Origin: Lichenicola sp964247725
GTDB taxonomy: Bacteria > Pseudomonadota > Alphaproteobacteria > Acetobacterales > Acetobacteraceae
DNA length: 64,000 bases
Assembly: GCA_964247725.1 (NCBI GenBank)
Contig: CAXTVM010000006.1
Location: 1 to 64,000, forward strand
Direction: 5' to 3'
Shown: positions 17,596 to 26,491 of the stretch, one piece after another
Layout: the number at the start of each line of letters is the position of its first letter
Numbering within the stretch: the stretch's first letter is position 1
The notes under the pieces: generated by a model
Told to the model about the DNA's origin: nothing
Databases searched by the model: none
Seen by the model: only the letters and a program-made list of their open reading frames with translations
Program-made: the position numbers and the translations under genes

Positions 17596-19629
17596 TCACA
17601 GGAGGTCGCGACCGCCTAGCAACGGTGCGATGCTCGGCACCCGGCCGCGGAACCCGACATAGAGCGCCATCGGGTCCACCGTGTCCCCGGCCTCCAGCAC
17701 CGTGCGCAGGCGCGCCGCCACCGCCGGGTCGAACGGTCCGCCCGCCTCCCGGAACGCCTCGAAACCGTCGGCGTCCAGCACCTCGGACCACATGTAGGAG
17801 TAGTAGCCGGCTGCATAGCCGCCGCCGGCGAACAGGTGCTGGAAGTGCGCCGGGCGGTGCCGGATGCCGATCTCGGCCGGCATGCCGATCTCGGCCAGGA
17901 ACGCGCGCTCGAACGCCTCGACGTCGAGCCCGCCCGGGTCCGGATGCCGGTGCAGCGCCAGGTCGATCAGCGCCGACGCGGTGAACTCCACGGTGGCGAA
18001 GCCCTGGTTGTGGCCGCGCGCCGCCAGCAGCCGCTCGATGGCGGCGTCGGGCAGCGGTGCTCCGGTCTCGTGGTGCCGCGCATAAGTCCGCAGCGTCTCG
18101 GGCAGCGACATCCAGTGCTCGAACACCTGCGACGGAAACTCGACGAAGTCCCGCTTCACCGAGGTGCCGGACTGCAGCGGGTAGCGCACCCGGCTCAGCA
18201 GCCCGTGCAGCGCGTGGCCGAACTCGTGGAACAAGGTGCGGGCGTCGTCGAAGCTCAGCAGCGTCGGCGTTGATTTCACGAAATTGTTGTTGTTGACCAC
18301 GATCGGCGCCACCGCCCCGTCCAGCATCTCCTGGTCGCGGTAGCTGCTCATCCAGGCGCCCGAGCGCTTGTCGCCGCGGGCGTGGTGGTCCGCCAGGAAC
18401 AGCCCGACATGGCCGGCCCCGTCCCGCACCTCGTAGGCGCGCACGTCCGGGTGGTAGGCCGGCACGTCCGGACGCGGCACGAAGCGCAGCCCGAACAGCC
18501 GACCGGCAGTGTCGAACGCCGCCTGCTGGATGTTCTCCAGCACGAAGTACGGCTTGGTCGCCGCCGCGTCGACCGCGTAGTCGGCGCCGCGCACCCGCTC
18601 GGCATAGTAGCGCCAGTCCCAGGCCTCCAGCGCGCCGTTGTGGCCGCCCTGCCGCGCCAGCTCCAGCAGCCGGTCCCGCTCCGCCGCCGCCTTTCGCCGC
18701 GCCGGCTCCCACACCTGGCGCAGCAGCTCCTCCGCCGCCTCCGGCGTGCCGGCCATGGTGTCGGCGAGCTTGAAGCTGGCGAAGTCCGGATAGCCGAGCA
18801 GCCGCGCCTGCTCCGCCCGCAGCGACAGGATCTCCGGGATCAGCACGCGGTTGTCGTGCGACCCCTCCTGCATGCCGCGGCGGGTCCACGCCTCGTAGGC
18901 GGTGCGCCTCAGGTCGCGGCGGTCGGAGAAGGTCAGGAACGGCTCGATCAGCGAGCGCGACAGGGTGATCGCGTGACCGGGCAGGCCGCGATCGGCCGCC
19001 GCCTGCCGCGCGCCGTCGCGGACGAACTGCGGCAGCCCGGCCAGGTCATGGCCCTCCACCGCCAGGTGCCAGTCCTTCTCGTCGTGCAGGACGTTCTGGC
19101 CGAACCGCGTGTGCAGCACCGCCAGCCGCTCGGAGATCGCGCCCATCCGCGCCTTCTGCTCCGGTCCGAGCCCGGCCCCGCTGCGCACCAGGCCGCGATG
19201 CACCCGCTCCAGCAGGCGCAGCTGGTCGGCGGCGAGCCCGAGCCGGTCGCGTTCGGCATGCAGCGCGCCGACCCGCGCGAACAGGCCGGTATCGAGCGAG
19301 ATCCGCGTGTCGTGCTGCGCCAGCAGCGGCGACATCTCGCGGTCGACCGCCTCCAGCGCGGCGCCGCCCAGGCTCAGCACCAGGTTGGAGAACACCGCCC
19401 CGACCCGCCCCAGCGCCCGCCCGCTGCGCTCCATCGCCTCGATCGTGTTGGCGAAGGTGGGCGGCGCCGGGTCGGCGACGATCGCCGCGACCTCGTCCAG
19501 GTGCATCCGCATGGCGCGCGCGAACGCCGGCGCGAACTGCTCCGGCCGGATCAGGTCGAACGGCGGCGCCTCGAACGGCGTGGTCCAGGGTGCGAGCAGG
19601 ATGTCGGACGCATCGACGGAGCTGGTCAT
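17596..19629 (-). CDS. M3-family zinc metallopeptidase (oligopeptidase/Dcp-like)
   Basis: Cytosolic zinc peptidase that trims peptides. The 677-residue length fits oligopeptidase A or peptidyl-dipeptidase. The zinc motif HEFGH is at residues 468-472 (LFHEFGHALHGLLS). The downstream segments SGTSVKRDFVEFPSQ and AGYYSYMWSEVLDADGFEAF are the conserved substrate-binding and third-ligand regions of M3. No signal peptide is present. The ATG at 19629 gives MTSSVDASDILLAPW; an upstream frame runs into repeat copy C and is not coding. It is divergent from the HDAC-family gene at 19890. Confidence 0.92.
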   Translation of the reverse strand: MTSSVDASDILLAPWTTPFEAPPFDLIRPEQFAPAFARAMRMHLDEVAAIVADPAPPTFANTIEAMERSGRALGRVGAVFSNLVLSLGGAALEAVDREMSPLLAQHDTRISLDTGLFARVGALHAERDRLGLAADQLRLLERVHRGLVRSGAGLGPEQKARMGAISERLAVLHTRFGQNVLHDEKDWHLAVEGHDLAGLPQFVRDGARQAAADRGLPGHAITLSRSLIEPFLTFSDRRDLRRTAYEAWTRRGMQEGSHDNRVLIPEILSLRAEQARLLGYPDFASFKLADTMAGTPEAAEELLRQVWEPARRKAAAERDRLLELARQGGHNGALEAWDWRYYAERVRGADYAVDAAATKPYFVLENIQQAAFDTAGRLFGLRFVPRPDVPAYHPDVRAYEVRDGAGHVGLFLADHHARGDKRSGAWMSSYRDQEMLDGAVAPIVVNNNNFVKSTPTLLSFDDARTLFHEFGHALHGLLSRVRYPLQSGTSVKRDFVEFPSQVFEHWMSLPETLRTYARHHETGAPLPDAAIERLLAARGHNQGFATVEFTASALIDLALHRHPDPGGLDVEAFERAFLAEIGMPAEIGIRHRPAHFQHLFAGGGYAAGYYSYMWSEVLDADGFEAFREAGGPFDPAVAARLRTVLEAGDTVDPMALYVGFRGRVPSIAPLLGGRDLL

Positions 19630-19679
19630 GCAGGCGATCCGGGCAGATGTGCCGGGCCGGGTCAAGCGCGTGGTCCCGG

Positions 19680-19843
19680 GGGAAGAAGGCCAGGGCTCTG
19701 CCCTGGACGCGTTGGGGCCGCGGGGCCCAAACCCCGATTCGTAAGGAGATGGTCCGTGGCTGAGAGTCCTAATCTTGAGGAATCGGGGTCTGAGGCCCAC
19801 GGCCCCGCTGGGGTCCAGGGGCGAAGCCCCTGGCCTCCTTCAC
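19680..19843. repeat. Dispersed imperfect inverted repeat, copy C
   Basis: This copy occupies the gap between the divergent M3 peptidase and HDAC-family genes. The left arm reads AAGGCCAGGGCTCTGCCCTGG (outer hairpin), then GGGGCCGCGGGGCCC and CCCCGATTCGTAAGG. The right arm reads CTTGAGGAATCGGGG, a GGCCCACGGCCCC segment and the outer hairpin CCAGGGGCGAAGCCCCTGG followed by CCTCCTTC. The element is therefore an inverted repeat of inverted repeats, about 160 bases long, built from the same words as copies A and D. Confidence 0.8.
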
Positions 19844-19889
19844 CCCGGCTCGCTTGCAACCCCCATCGGCCCCCGACATGCTGGGTGCG

Positions 19890-20837
19890 ATGACCGTGGC
19901 GCTGCTCACCCACCCGGCCTGCGCCGATCACGATCCCGGGCCGGGGCATCCGGAATGCCCGGCCCGGCTGCAGGCGGCTCTGGACGCGCTGGAGGCGCCC
20001 GAATTCGCGGCGCTGCGGCGCCTGGACGCCGCGGCGGCCACCCTGCCGCAGCTGGAGCGCGCGCACGCGCCGGACTATGTCCGCCGCATCCTGTCGATCC
20101 TGCCCGAGGCCGGCGCCGCCGTTCGCCTCGACCCCGATACGGTGATGAGCCGCGGCAGCGCCGCCGCCGCCTCTCATGCCGCCGGCGCCGCCTGCGCCGC
20201 GGTCGACGCGGTCATGGATGGCAGCGCCGCCGCCGCCTTCGCCGCGATCCGCCCGCCCGGCCACCATGCCGAGCCGGCGCAGGCGATGGGGTTCTGCCTG
20301 TTCGGCAGCGCCGCGATCGCCGCCCTGCATGCCCGCGCCCGCTGGGGGCTGCGGCGGATCGCGATCGCCGATTTCGACGTCCATCACGGCAACGGCACCC
20401 AGGCGATCGTGCAGTCCGACCCGGAGCTGTTCTTCGCCAGCAGCCACCAGTGGCCCTGCTATCCCGGCACCGGCGGCGCCTCCGAGCGCGGCGTCGCCGA
20501 CAATATCGCCAACCGGCCGCTGCCGCCCGGCACCGGCGGCGCCGGCTTCCGCGCCGCCTGGACCGACCACCTGCTGCCTGCCCTCGACCGCCATGCCCCC
20601 GAGTTGCTGATCGTCTCCGCCGGCTTCGACGCGCATCGCGACGATCCGCTGGCGCAGCTGGAGCTGGACGAGGCGGATTTCGTCTGGATCACCGAGCGGC
20701 TGGCGGCGCTGGCGGCACGCCACTGCAGCGGGCGCCTGGTCTCGCTGCTGGAGGGCGGCTACGACCTGCCGGCACTCGGCCGCAGCGTCGCGGCGCACGT
20801 CCGCGCGTTGATGCAGACTTCCTCGGGCCCGGTGTAA
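19890..20837 (+). CDS. Histone deacetylase-superfamily amidohydrolase (acetylpolyamine-type)
   Basis: Zinc-dependent deacetylase of the arginase/HDAC fold; bacterial members act on acetylated polyamines or small amides. The 315-residue sequence shows HPACADHDPGPGHPECPARL near the start, the catalytic His pair in RPPGHHAEPAQAMGFC, the zinc site DFDVHHGNGTQ (D-x-H), FFASSHQWPCYPGTG, and the second metal aspartate in VSAGFDAHRDDPLAQL. All catalytic residues are present. The ATG at 19890 begins at the conserved N-terminus; an alternative ATG at 19878 adds four residues. It precedes the glycosyltransferase/radical SAM operon by 240 bases on the same strand. Confidence 0.88.
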   Translation: MTVALLTHPACADHDPGPGHPECPARLQAALDALEAPEFAALRRLDAAAATLPQLERAHAPDYVRRILSILPEAGAAVRLDPDTVMSRGSAAAASHAAGAACAAVDAVMDGSAAAAFAAIRPPGHHAEPAQAMGFCLFGSAAIAALHARARWGLRRIAIADFDVHHGNGTQAIVQSDPELFFASSHQWPCYPGTGGASERGVADNIANRPLPPGTGGAGFRAAWTDHLLPALDRHAPELLIVSAGFDAHRDDPLAQLELDEADFVWITERLAALAARHCSGRLVSLLEGGYDLPALGRSVAAHVRALMQTSSGPV

Positions 20838-21041
20838 CCGCAGTGGCCGGGCGACGAAGGAGGGTCGCACCCGTATCCCTCCGGCGAGACCGCTCTCGAT
20901 GCCGCGCCCTTCCCGATCTCGCCTTGGCGACCACCGCGATCGCCCCACCGGTCCGGGCCGCAATGCCGCCGCTTTTCCGGCGTTCCTGATGCACGGCAGG
21001 GTTGGTTCGAACGGGTCCCCCACCGTCCTGGAGGTCTTGCG

Positions 21042-21086
21042 ATGATCGCCGGTCAGCCCGAGATCCGGCAGCCGCCGTGGACCTGA
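21042..21086 (+). CDS. Possible 14-residue leader peptide
   Basis: A short frame MIAGQPEIRQPPWT followed by TGA. It has the best ribosome-binding sequence in the neighbourhood (GGAGG, seven bases before the ATG) and overlaps the GTG start of the next gene. It could be a leader whose translation is coupled to the downstream glycosyltransferase. It could also be the true start of that gene, separated by an indel. No conserved peptide is recognised. Confidence 0.25.
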   Translation: MIAGQPEIRQPPWT

Positions 21087-21829
21087 GCCGCCACTGCGCC
21101 ATCGCGGTGATGGCGAAGGTGCCGCAGCCGGGCCGATCCAAGACCCGGCTGAGCCCGACCGTGCCGCCCGAGGCCGCGGCGGCGATGAGTGCTGCCTTCC
21201 TGCGCGACACCACCGAGAACATCGCGCTGGCAGCGGCGCGGGCGCCGGGCGACGTGCCGATCCACGCCCATGTCGCCTACGCCCCGGCCGGGCTGGAGGC
21301 GCTGTTCGATGGCCATCTGGCGGCCGGAACCGGCCTGGTGCTGGCCGACGGCAGCGACGCGGTGCCGGCGGGCATTGCCGGCTTCGGCGCCTGCCTGTTC
21401 GACGCCACCCGCACGCTGTTCGGGCGCGGCTACGGTGCCGTCTGCGTGCTGAACTCGGACGGGCCCACCCTGCCCACCGACCATCTGCTGCGGGCGGCGG
21501 TCCTGCTGTCGCAACCGGGCGAGCGCGTCGTGCTGGGCCCGGCCGAGGATGGCGGCTACTACCTGCTCGGCATGAAGCGGGCGCACGCCGCCCTGTTCAC
21601 CGGCATCGCCTGGAGCACCGCCGACGTCGCCGAGCAGACCCGCGCCCGCGCCGCGGCCGCCGGGCTCGGGCTGGTCCAGCTCCCCGCCTGGTTCGACGTC
21701 GATGACGGGCCCTCGCTGCTGCGGCTGCTGCGGACGCTCGAGGCGGGCGACGGCGGCTATCCGGCGCCCGCCACGCGTGCCGCCATCGAGCGGCTCGGCA
21801 TCCGCGAGCACCTGGCGGCGGCGGCATGA
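21077..21829 (+). CDS. TIGR04282/DUF2064-family glycosyltransferase
   Basis: A 250-residue nucleotidyl/glycosyltransferase-A fold protein of the group called rSAM/selenodomain-associated transferase 1. Landmarks are AIAVMAKVPQPGRSKTRLSP (nucleotide-binding start), LNSDGPTLPTDHL (acidic metal-binding motif), LGPAEDGGYYLLGM and the C-terminal FDVDDGPSLLRLL. The start is probably GTG at 21077, since the domain begins almost at once; a short leader frame with a strong RBS overlaps it. The stop overlaps the next gene (ATGA). As first gene of a four-gene operon containing a radical SAM protein, it fits the family's known association, but its acceptor is unknown. Confidence 0.85.
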   Translation: MDLSRHCAIAVMAKVPQPGRSKTRLSPTVPPEAAAAMSAAFLRDTTENIALAAARAPGDVPIHAHVAYAPAGLEALFDGHLAAGTGLVLADGSDAVPAGIAGFGACLFDATRTLFGRGYGAVCVLNSDGPTLPTDHLLRAAVLLSQPGERVVLGPAEDGGYYLLGMKRAHAALFTGIAWSTADVAEQTRARAAAAGLGLVQLPAWFDVDDGPSLLRLLRTLEAGDGGYPAPATRAAIERLGIREHLAAAA

Positions 21830-23253
21830 GCGCCACCATCTCGGGCGCCCCGGCCCGTCTGGCGGTGTCGCGGCACCTGCTGCCGGTCCTGGGCCTGCTG
21901 GTTGTCGCCTTGGTGATCGCCGGCCTGCTGGTGCACCGGCCGGGGGCACTCAGCATCGGCTCGGGCTGGCGCGTGCGCGCGTTCGTCATGCTGCTGGCCG
22001 CCGCTAGCGCCGCCTATTTCGCCGCTTGCGCGACCGTGCTCCGCCGGCCCGGCGGCCGCGGCACGCTCTGGCTGGTGCTGGGCGTGGCGCTGGCCATCCG
22101 CCTGCCGCTGCTGCCGGTGCCGCCGTTCCTGTCCAGCGACCTCTACCGCTACGTCTGGGACGGCCGCGTGCAGGCGGCCGGCATCAACCCCTACCGCTAC
22201 ATTCCGGCCGATCCGGCGCTGCGGCCGTTGCGCGACCAGGCCATCTACCCGCATGTCAATCGCCGCGAATACGCCCCGACGATCTATCCGCCGACCGCGC
22301 AGCTGGTGTTCCGCGCCGTCGCCGCGATCAGCCAGACGCCCATCGCCATCAAGGCCACCATGGCGGCCTTCGAGCTGCTGGCGATCGCCTGCCTGTGGCG
22401 GCTGGCCGTGCTGGCGGCGCTGCCGCCGTCGCGGGTGCTGATCTATGCCTGGAACCCGCTGGCGGCCTGGTGCTATGCCGGCAACGGTCATGTCGATGCG
22501 CTTGCCATCGGGCTGGTCGGCGTCACCCTGCTGTGCCGCGGCCTCCGCCGCGACGGCTGGGCCGGGGTGGCGCTCGGTGCCGCCATCCTGGTCAAGTTCC
22601 TGCCGGTGGTGATCGCGCCGGCGATCTGGCGGCCGTGGCGCTGGCGCACCCCGCTGGCCTGCATGGCCACCATCGTACTGCTCTACGCCGTCTATATCGG
22701 CGTCGGCACCCGGGTGCTCGGCTTCCTGTCCAGCTACGGCCGGGAGGAAGGGCTCAGCCACGGCAGCGGCATCTGGTTGCTGGCCGGGCTCGGGCGCCTG
22801 CTGCCGCTGCCGCCATGGGTCCCGGCCGCCTATCTTGGGATCGGCACCGCGGCGCTCGGCCTCTACGCGCTGTGGATCGCGCCGCCCCGAAGCCACGCCG
22901 GATGCCATGCCGAGCGCCACGCGATCCGCGCCCGGGCCGAAATCGTCGAGGTCTGCCGCCGCGCCGGCCTGCTGGCGCTCGGCCTGATGCTGCTGCTGAC
23001 GCCGCACTACCCCTGGTACTTCCCCTATCTCGGCCTATTCGCGGTCATCGCACCCCTGCGCAGCCTGATCTGGATGTCGGCGGCGCCGCTTTTGCTCTAT
23101 CTGAGCCCCTGGAACGAGTTCTTCCTGTGGCCCTCCCTGATCTATGCGCCGGCCATCGTCCTGGCGGCGTTCGACCTGCGCCGCCCCGCCGGCCCGAGCC
23201 TGATCGACCGCCGCCCCGCCGTCCCCGCCTTCGCCCCGAGGAACCTCGCATGA
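21826..23253 (+). CDS. Polytopic membrane glycosyltransferase (GT87/mannosyltransferase-like, GT-C)
   Basis: A 475-residue protein with about ten to eleven hydrophobic segments. The first large extracytoplasmic loop has the acidic GT-C signature SSDLYRYVWDGRVQAAGINPYRY, typical of GT87 and related polyprenyl-phosphate-mannose-dependent enzymes. Further loop motifs are APTIYPPTAQLVF, WNPLAAWCYAGNGHVDALA and ILVKFLPVVIAP. It overlaps the genes on both sides by four bases (ATGA), so it is translationally coupled with the cytosolic glycosyltransferase and the radical SAM enzyme. It probably transfers a sugar from a lipid-phosphate donor outside the membrane; donor and acceptor are unknown. Confidence 0.82.
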   Translation: MSATISGAPARLAVSRHLLPVLGLLVVALVIAGLLVHRPGALSIGSGWRVRAFVMLLAAASAAYFAACATVLRRPGGRGTLWLVLGVALAIRLPLLPVPPFLSSDLYRYVWDGRVQAAGINPYRYIPADPALRPLRDQAIYPHVNRREYAPTIYPPTAQLVFRAVAAISQTPIAIKATMAAFELLAIACLWRLAVLAALPPSRVLIYAWNPLAAWCYAGNGHVDALAIGLVGVTLLCRGLRRDGWAGVALGAAILVKFLPVVIAPAIWRPWRWRTPLACMATIVLLYAVYIGVGTRVLGFLSSYGREEGLSHGSGIWLLAGLGRLLPLPPWVPAAYLGIGTAALGLYALWIAPPRSHAGCHAERHAIRARAEIVEVCRRAGLLALGLMLLLTPHYPWYFPYLGLFAVIAPLRSLIWMSAAPLLLYLSPWNEFFLWPSLIYAPAIVLAAFDLRRPAGPSLIDRRPAVPAFAPRNLA

Positions 23254-24374
23254 CCGTCATCACCCCGGTTGCCCCAGCCCCGGCCGCCCTCGCCCCGGTC
23301 GCGTCTAGTCCGGTCGCCTCTGGCCCGGTCGCGTTTGGCGCCGACCCGCGCCGCTACTTCGAGCAGGTGGCACCTGAGCGCTCGATCGACGCCTTGGCGC
23401 CGCCGGTCTGCCTGTATCTGGAGGTCACCAACCGCTGCAACCTGCTGTGCGAGACCTGTCCGCGCACCTTCGAGGCGCTGGAGCCGCCGGCCGACATGAG
23501 CTGGGAGCTGTTCACCCGCATCGTCGATCAGGTGCCGGGCCTCAAGCGCGCCGTCCTGCACGGCGTCGGCGAGCCGATGCTGGTGCGCGAGCTGCCGCAG
23601 ATGGTGCGCTACCTGAAGGACCGGGGCGTCTACGTGCTGTTCAACACCAACGGCACCCTGCTCAACCCGCGCAAGTTCCCCGAGCTGGTGGCGACCGGCC
23701 TCGACGAGCTGCGGGTCTCGCTCGATGCCGCCGATGCCCGCACCTACGAGCAGGTCCGCGGCAAGGACTTCTTCGACCGCATCGTCCGCGACGTGCGGCT
23801 GTTCACCGATTACCAGCGCAGCGCCGGCGCCACCAACCCCAGGGTCTCGCTCTGGCTGACCGGCCTCAAGGAGACCGTGCAGCAGCTACCCGATTTCGTC
23901 CGCCTCGCCGCCGAGATGGGCGTGCGCGAGGTGCACCTGCAGCGGCTGGTGTTCGACGAGGCCGGCTTCGGCATGGCGCGCGCCGACAACTCGCTGTTCG
24001 AGCAGACCGCCGCCGAGGAGCAGGAGACCATCGCCGCCGCCGAGGCGCTCGGCGCCGAGCTCGGCGTCACCATCGACGCGTCCGGCGCCACCGAGCCCGG
24101 CCTCAGCCTGAAGCGCGCCGACGACAGCCAGCCCTGGTCGCTGTGCCGCCGGCCGTGGTCGCTGATGTACTTCACCGCGCACGGCCGAGCGCTCCCCTGC
24201 TGCATCGCGCCGTTCTCGGCCCGCGGCTACGATAGCTACACGCTCGGCAACGCCAGCCAGCAGACGCTGCGCGAGATCTGGAACGGCGACGCCTACAAGG
24301 ATTTCCGCGAGGCCCTGCTCGGCGACCTGCCGCCGAAGCCGTGTCAGGGCTGCGGGCTGCGCTGGAGCCTCTGA
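23250..24374 (+). CDS. Radical SAM/SPASM-domain protein
   Basis: A 374-residue iron-sulphur enzyme. The AdoMet-cluster cysteines are C63, C67 and C70 (NRCNLLCETC, CX3CX2C). HGVGEPML and FNTNGTLLNP follow, matching the SAM-binding barrel. The C-terminal SPASM region supplies cysteines in LCRRPWSLMYFTAHGRALPCCIAP and KPCQGCGLRWSL for auxiliary clusters. The N-terminal 30 residues are an Ala/Pro/Val-rich tail. SPASM enzymes often modify peptides or carbohydrates; no precursor-peptide gene is obvious nearby, but a tiny one could be missed. The ATG at 23250 overlaps the previous stop, and the GT2 gene follows seven bases later. Confidence 0.9.
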   Translation: MTVITPVAPAPAALAPVASSPVASGPVAFGADPRRYFEQVAPERSIDALAPPVCLYLEVTNRCNLLCETCPRTFEALEPPADMSWELFTRIVDQVPGLKRAVLHGVGEPMLVRELPQMVRYLKDRGVYVLFNTNGTLLNPRKFPELVATGLDELRVSLDAADARTYEQVRGKDFFDRIVRDVRLFTDYQRSAGATNPRVSLWLTGLKETVQQLPDFVRLAAEMGVREVHLQRLVFDEAGFGMARADNSLFEQTAAEEQETIAAAEALGAELGVTIDASGATEPGLSLKRADDSQPWSLCRRPWSLMYFTAHGRALPCCIAPFSARGYDSYTLGNASQQTLREIWNGDAYKDFREALLGDLPPKPCQGCGLRWSL

Positions 24375-24381
24375 GCCCGTC

Positions 24382-25098
24382 ATGCCGGCGATGATCGCGG
24401 CCGTCATCCCGACCTGGAACGAGGCCGGCGCGATCGGCCCCACGGTGGCGCGGCTGCCGCGCCACTTGGTCGCGCACGTGATCGTGGTCGACGGCGGCAG
24501 CACCGACGGCACCATCGCCGAGGCCCAGGCCGCCGGTGCCGAGGTGCTGCGGGAGCGCCGCCGCGGCTACGGCCGCGCCTGCCTCAGCGGCGCCGAGCGG
24601 GCGCGGGAGCTGGGGGCGGACATCGTGCTGTTCCTCGACGGCGACGGCAGCGATTGCGGCGAGCTCGCCGGCCGCATCGCCGGCCCGGTCGCCGACGGCA
24701 GCGCCGACTTCGTGCTGGCCCGGCGAGGCCGCGCCGGACGCGAGCCCGGCAGCATGGGCCCCCATCAGGTGCTGGCCGGCCACCTCGTCGGCCTCGCCGT
24801 CGGCCTGCTCACCGGCACCCGCTACCGCGACATGTGCGCGTTCCGGGCGATCCGGACCGAGACGCTGGAGCGGCTCGGCATGCGCGAGATGACCTATGGC
24901 TGGAACCTCGAGATGCAGATCCGCGCGGCGGCGATGCGGCTGCGCATCCGCGAGGTGCCGGTTCCCTATCGCTGCCGCGTCGCCGGCGACTCCAAGGTCG
25001 CCGGCAACCTGTCCGGCACGCTGCGCGCCGGCTCGCGCATCCTGCGTACGCTGGTCGGCACCGGCCTGCTGGTCCGGCGGGAACGCCGGCCGGCCTGA
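24382..25098 (+). CDS. GT2-family glycosyltransferase (DPM1-like)
   Basis: A 238-residue soluble GT-A transferase. The start AAVIPTWNEAGAIGPTV, the nucleotide-binding VVDGGSTDGT and the metal motif LFLDGDGSD are those of dolichyl/polyprenyl-phosphate sugar synthases. CAFRAIRTETLERLGM and WNLEMQIRAA complete the pattern. There is no membrane helix. It would make a polyprenyl-phosphate sugar in the cytosol, the natural donor for the GT-C enzyme two genes upstream. It is the last gene of the operon 21077-25098. Confidence 0.85.
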   Translation: MPAMIAAVIPTWNEAGAIGPTVARLPRHLVAHVIVVDGGSTDGTIAEAQAAGAEVLRERRRGYGRACLSGAERARELGADIVLFLDGDGSDCGELAGRIAGPVADGSADFVLARRGRAGREPGSMGPHQVLAGHLVGLAVGLLTGTRYRDMCAFRAIRTETLERLGMREMTYGWNLEMQIRAAAMRLRIREVPVPYRCRVAGDSKVAGNLSGTLRAGSRILRTLVGTGLLVRRERRPA

Positions 25099-25197
25099 CC
25101 GCCGCCCCGTGCCGCGACCGGGCACCGTGGGTTTTCCGTTGACCCGGCCCGGCACAGTCCAGCATTGTGATCACTCATTATGCACGCGAGGACCGCG

Positions 25198-26391
25198 ATG
25201 ATTTCCATGCTCTCAAAAGATGCAAGAAGCGACCTTCTGGAGCGTGGCTACTCGCGCCGGCAGCTGGGACGGGTGACCGCCCTGCTCGGTCTGCAGGCGG
25301 TCGCCGCGACCAGCATGCTCGCCGTTCCGGGTCGCGCCGCCCTCGCCACGACGACGCCGACCATCGCCCACAGCAAGGTGAACAAGTCCGGCATGATCCG
25401 GATCGGCAGCAACGAGTGCTGGACCGGGCCGTTCCCGCAATCCGCCGCGGCCGGTGCCGCCATGGTCCAGCACGGCAACCGCTACGAGCCCAGCGACCTC
25501 CGCCAGACGCTGATCGCCAACGTGTCCACGGTCGAGCAGGTCCCGGTCAGCCATATCCTGCCCTGGCCCGGCTCGAGCGATCCGCTCGCCCGCTCCGTGG
25601 TGACGTTCTGCTCGCCGAGCCGCGGCTTGGTCACCGCCGATCCGACCTTCGAGGAGTCCTGGGGGGTCGGCAAGTATCTCGGGATCAAGGTCACCAAGGT
25701 GCCGCTGCGTCCGGAGAACCGCTATGCCACCGACGTGCGGGCGATGGTGGCGGCCGATCCGAACGCCGGCCTCTACTACGTCTGCTCGCCGAACAACCCG
25801 ACCGGCACGCTGACCCCGCTCGCCGACATCGCCTGGCTGGTCCAGAACAAGCCGGCCGGGTCGATGGTGCTGGTGGACGAGGCCTACCTGCACTTCGCCG
25901 GCGCGCCGAGTGCGGCCTACCTGGTGGCGCAGGACAAGGATGTGGTGGTGCTGCGCACCTTCTCGAAGATGTTCGGGATGGCGGGCCTCCGGCTCGGACT
26001 CAGCATGGCGCGTCCCGACATCCATGCGCAGATGATGCGCTACGACGGCGAGATGCAAAGCGGCGCGCTGTCGGTCGTGGCGCTGGCCGCCGGCGGTACC
26101 GGCGTCCTGCTCGCCTCCGACATCGCCGCCCGCCGCCAGGAGATGATCGAGGCGCGCGAGGCGACCTTCTCCCACCTGGCCTCGCACGGCCTGCATACCC
26201 TGCCGAGCGATGCCAACATGTTCATGGTCGACTGGCAGAAGCCCGCGGCTCAGATGAAGACCGCGTTCGCCGCCCGGCAGATCGACATCGGCCGCAGCTG
26301 GACGATCTGGCCGACCCGCTCGCGCATCACCGTCGGCTCCGCATCCGAAATGAAGTCGTTCTGCTCCGCACTCGACAGCATCATGGTCTAG
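25198..26391 (+). CDS. Exported PLP-dependent aminotransferase (HisC-like, Tat signal)
   Basis: A fold-type I aminotransferase resembling histidinol-phosphate aminotransferase, but with an export signal. Residues 18-50 read YSRRQLGRV, then a moderately hydrophobic stretch and a PGRAALA cleavage region, a twin-arginine-type signal. The catalytic core has SPNNPTGTL, MVLVDEAYLHF and the PLP lysine K257 in TFSKMFGMAGLRLG. A folded, cofactor-loaded enzyme is what the Tat route would carry. The ATG at 25198 follows a GAGG ribosome-binding sequence by seven bases; an upstream ATG lacks one. The substrate is not predictable. The gene appears to be monocistronic. Confidence 0.8.
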   Translation: MISMLSKDARSDLLERGYSRRQLGRVTALLGLQAVAATSMLAVPGRAALATTTPTIAHSKVNKSGMIRIGSNECWTGPFPQSAAAGAAMVQHGNRYEPSDLRQTLIANVSTVEQVPVSHILPWPGSSDPLARSVVTFCSPSRGLVTADPTFEESWGVGKYLGIKVTKVPLRPENRYATDVRAMVAADPNAGLYYVCSPNNPTGTLTPLADIAWLVQNKPAGSMVLVDEAYLHFAGAPSAAYLVAQDKDVVVLRTFSKMFGMAGLRLGLSMARPDIHAQMMRYDGEMQSGALSVVALAAGGTGVLLASDIAARRQEMIEAREATFSHLASHGLHTLPSDANMFMVDWQKPAAQMKTAFAARQIDIGRSWTIWPTRSRITVGSASEMKSFCSALDSIMV

Positions 26392-26491
26392 CATCGGGCC
26401 GGCCGGGTCGTCGCCGACCCGGCCGGGGCCGTAAACGTCTCCTTCATGAGCTTCCCATACAGTCGCTTCGGGGACTGACGGGAGACAGGCG

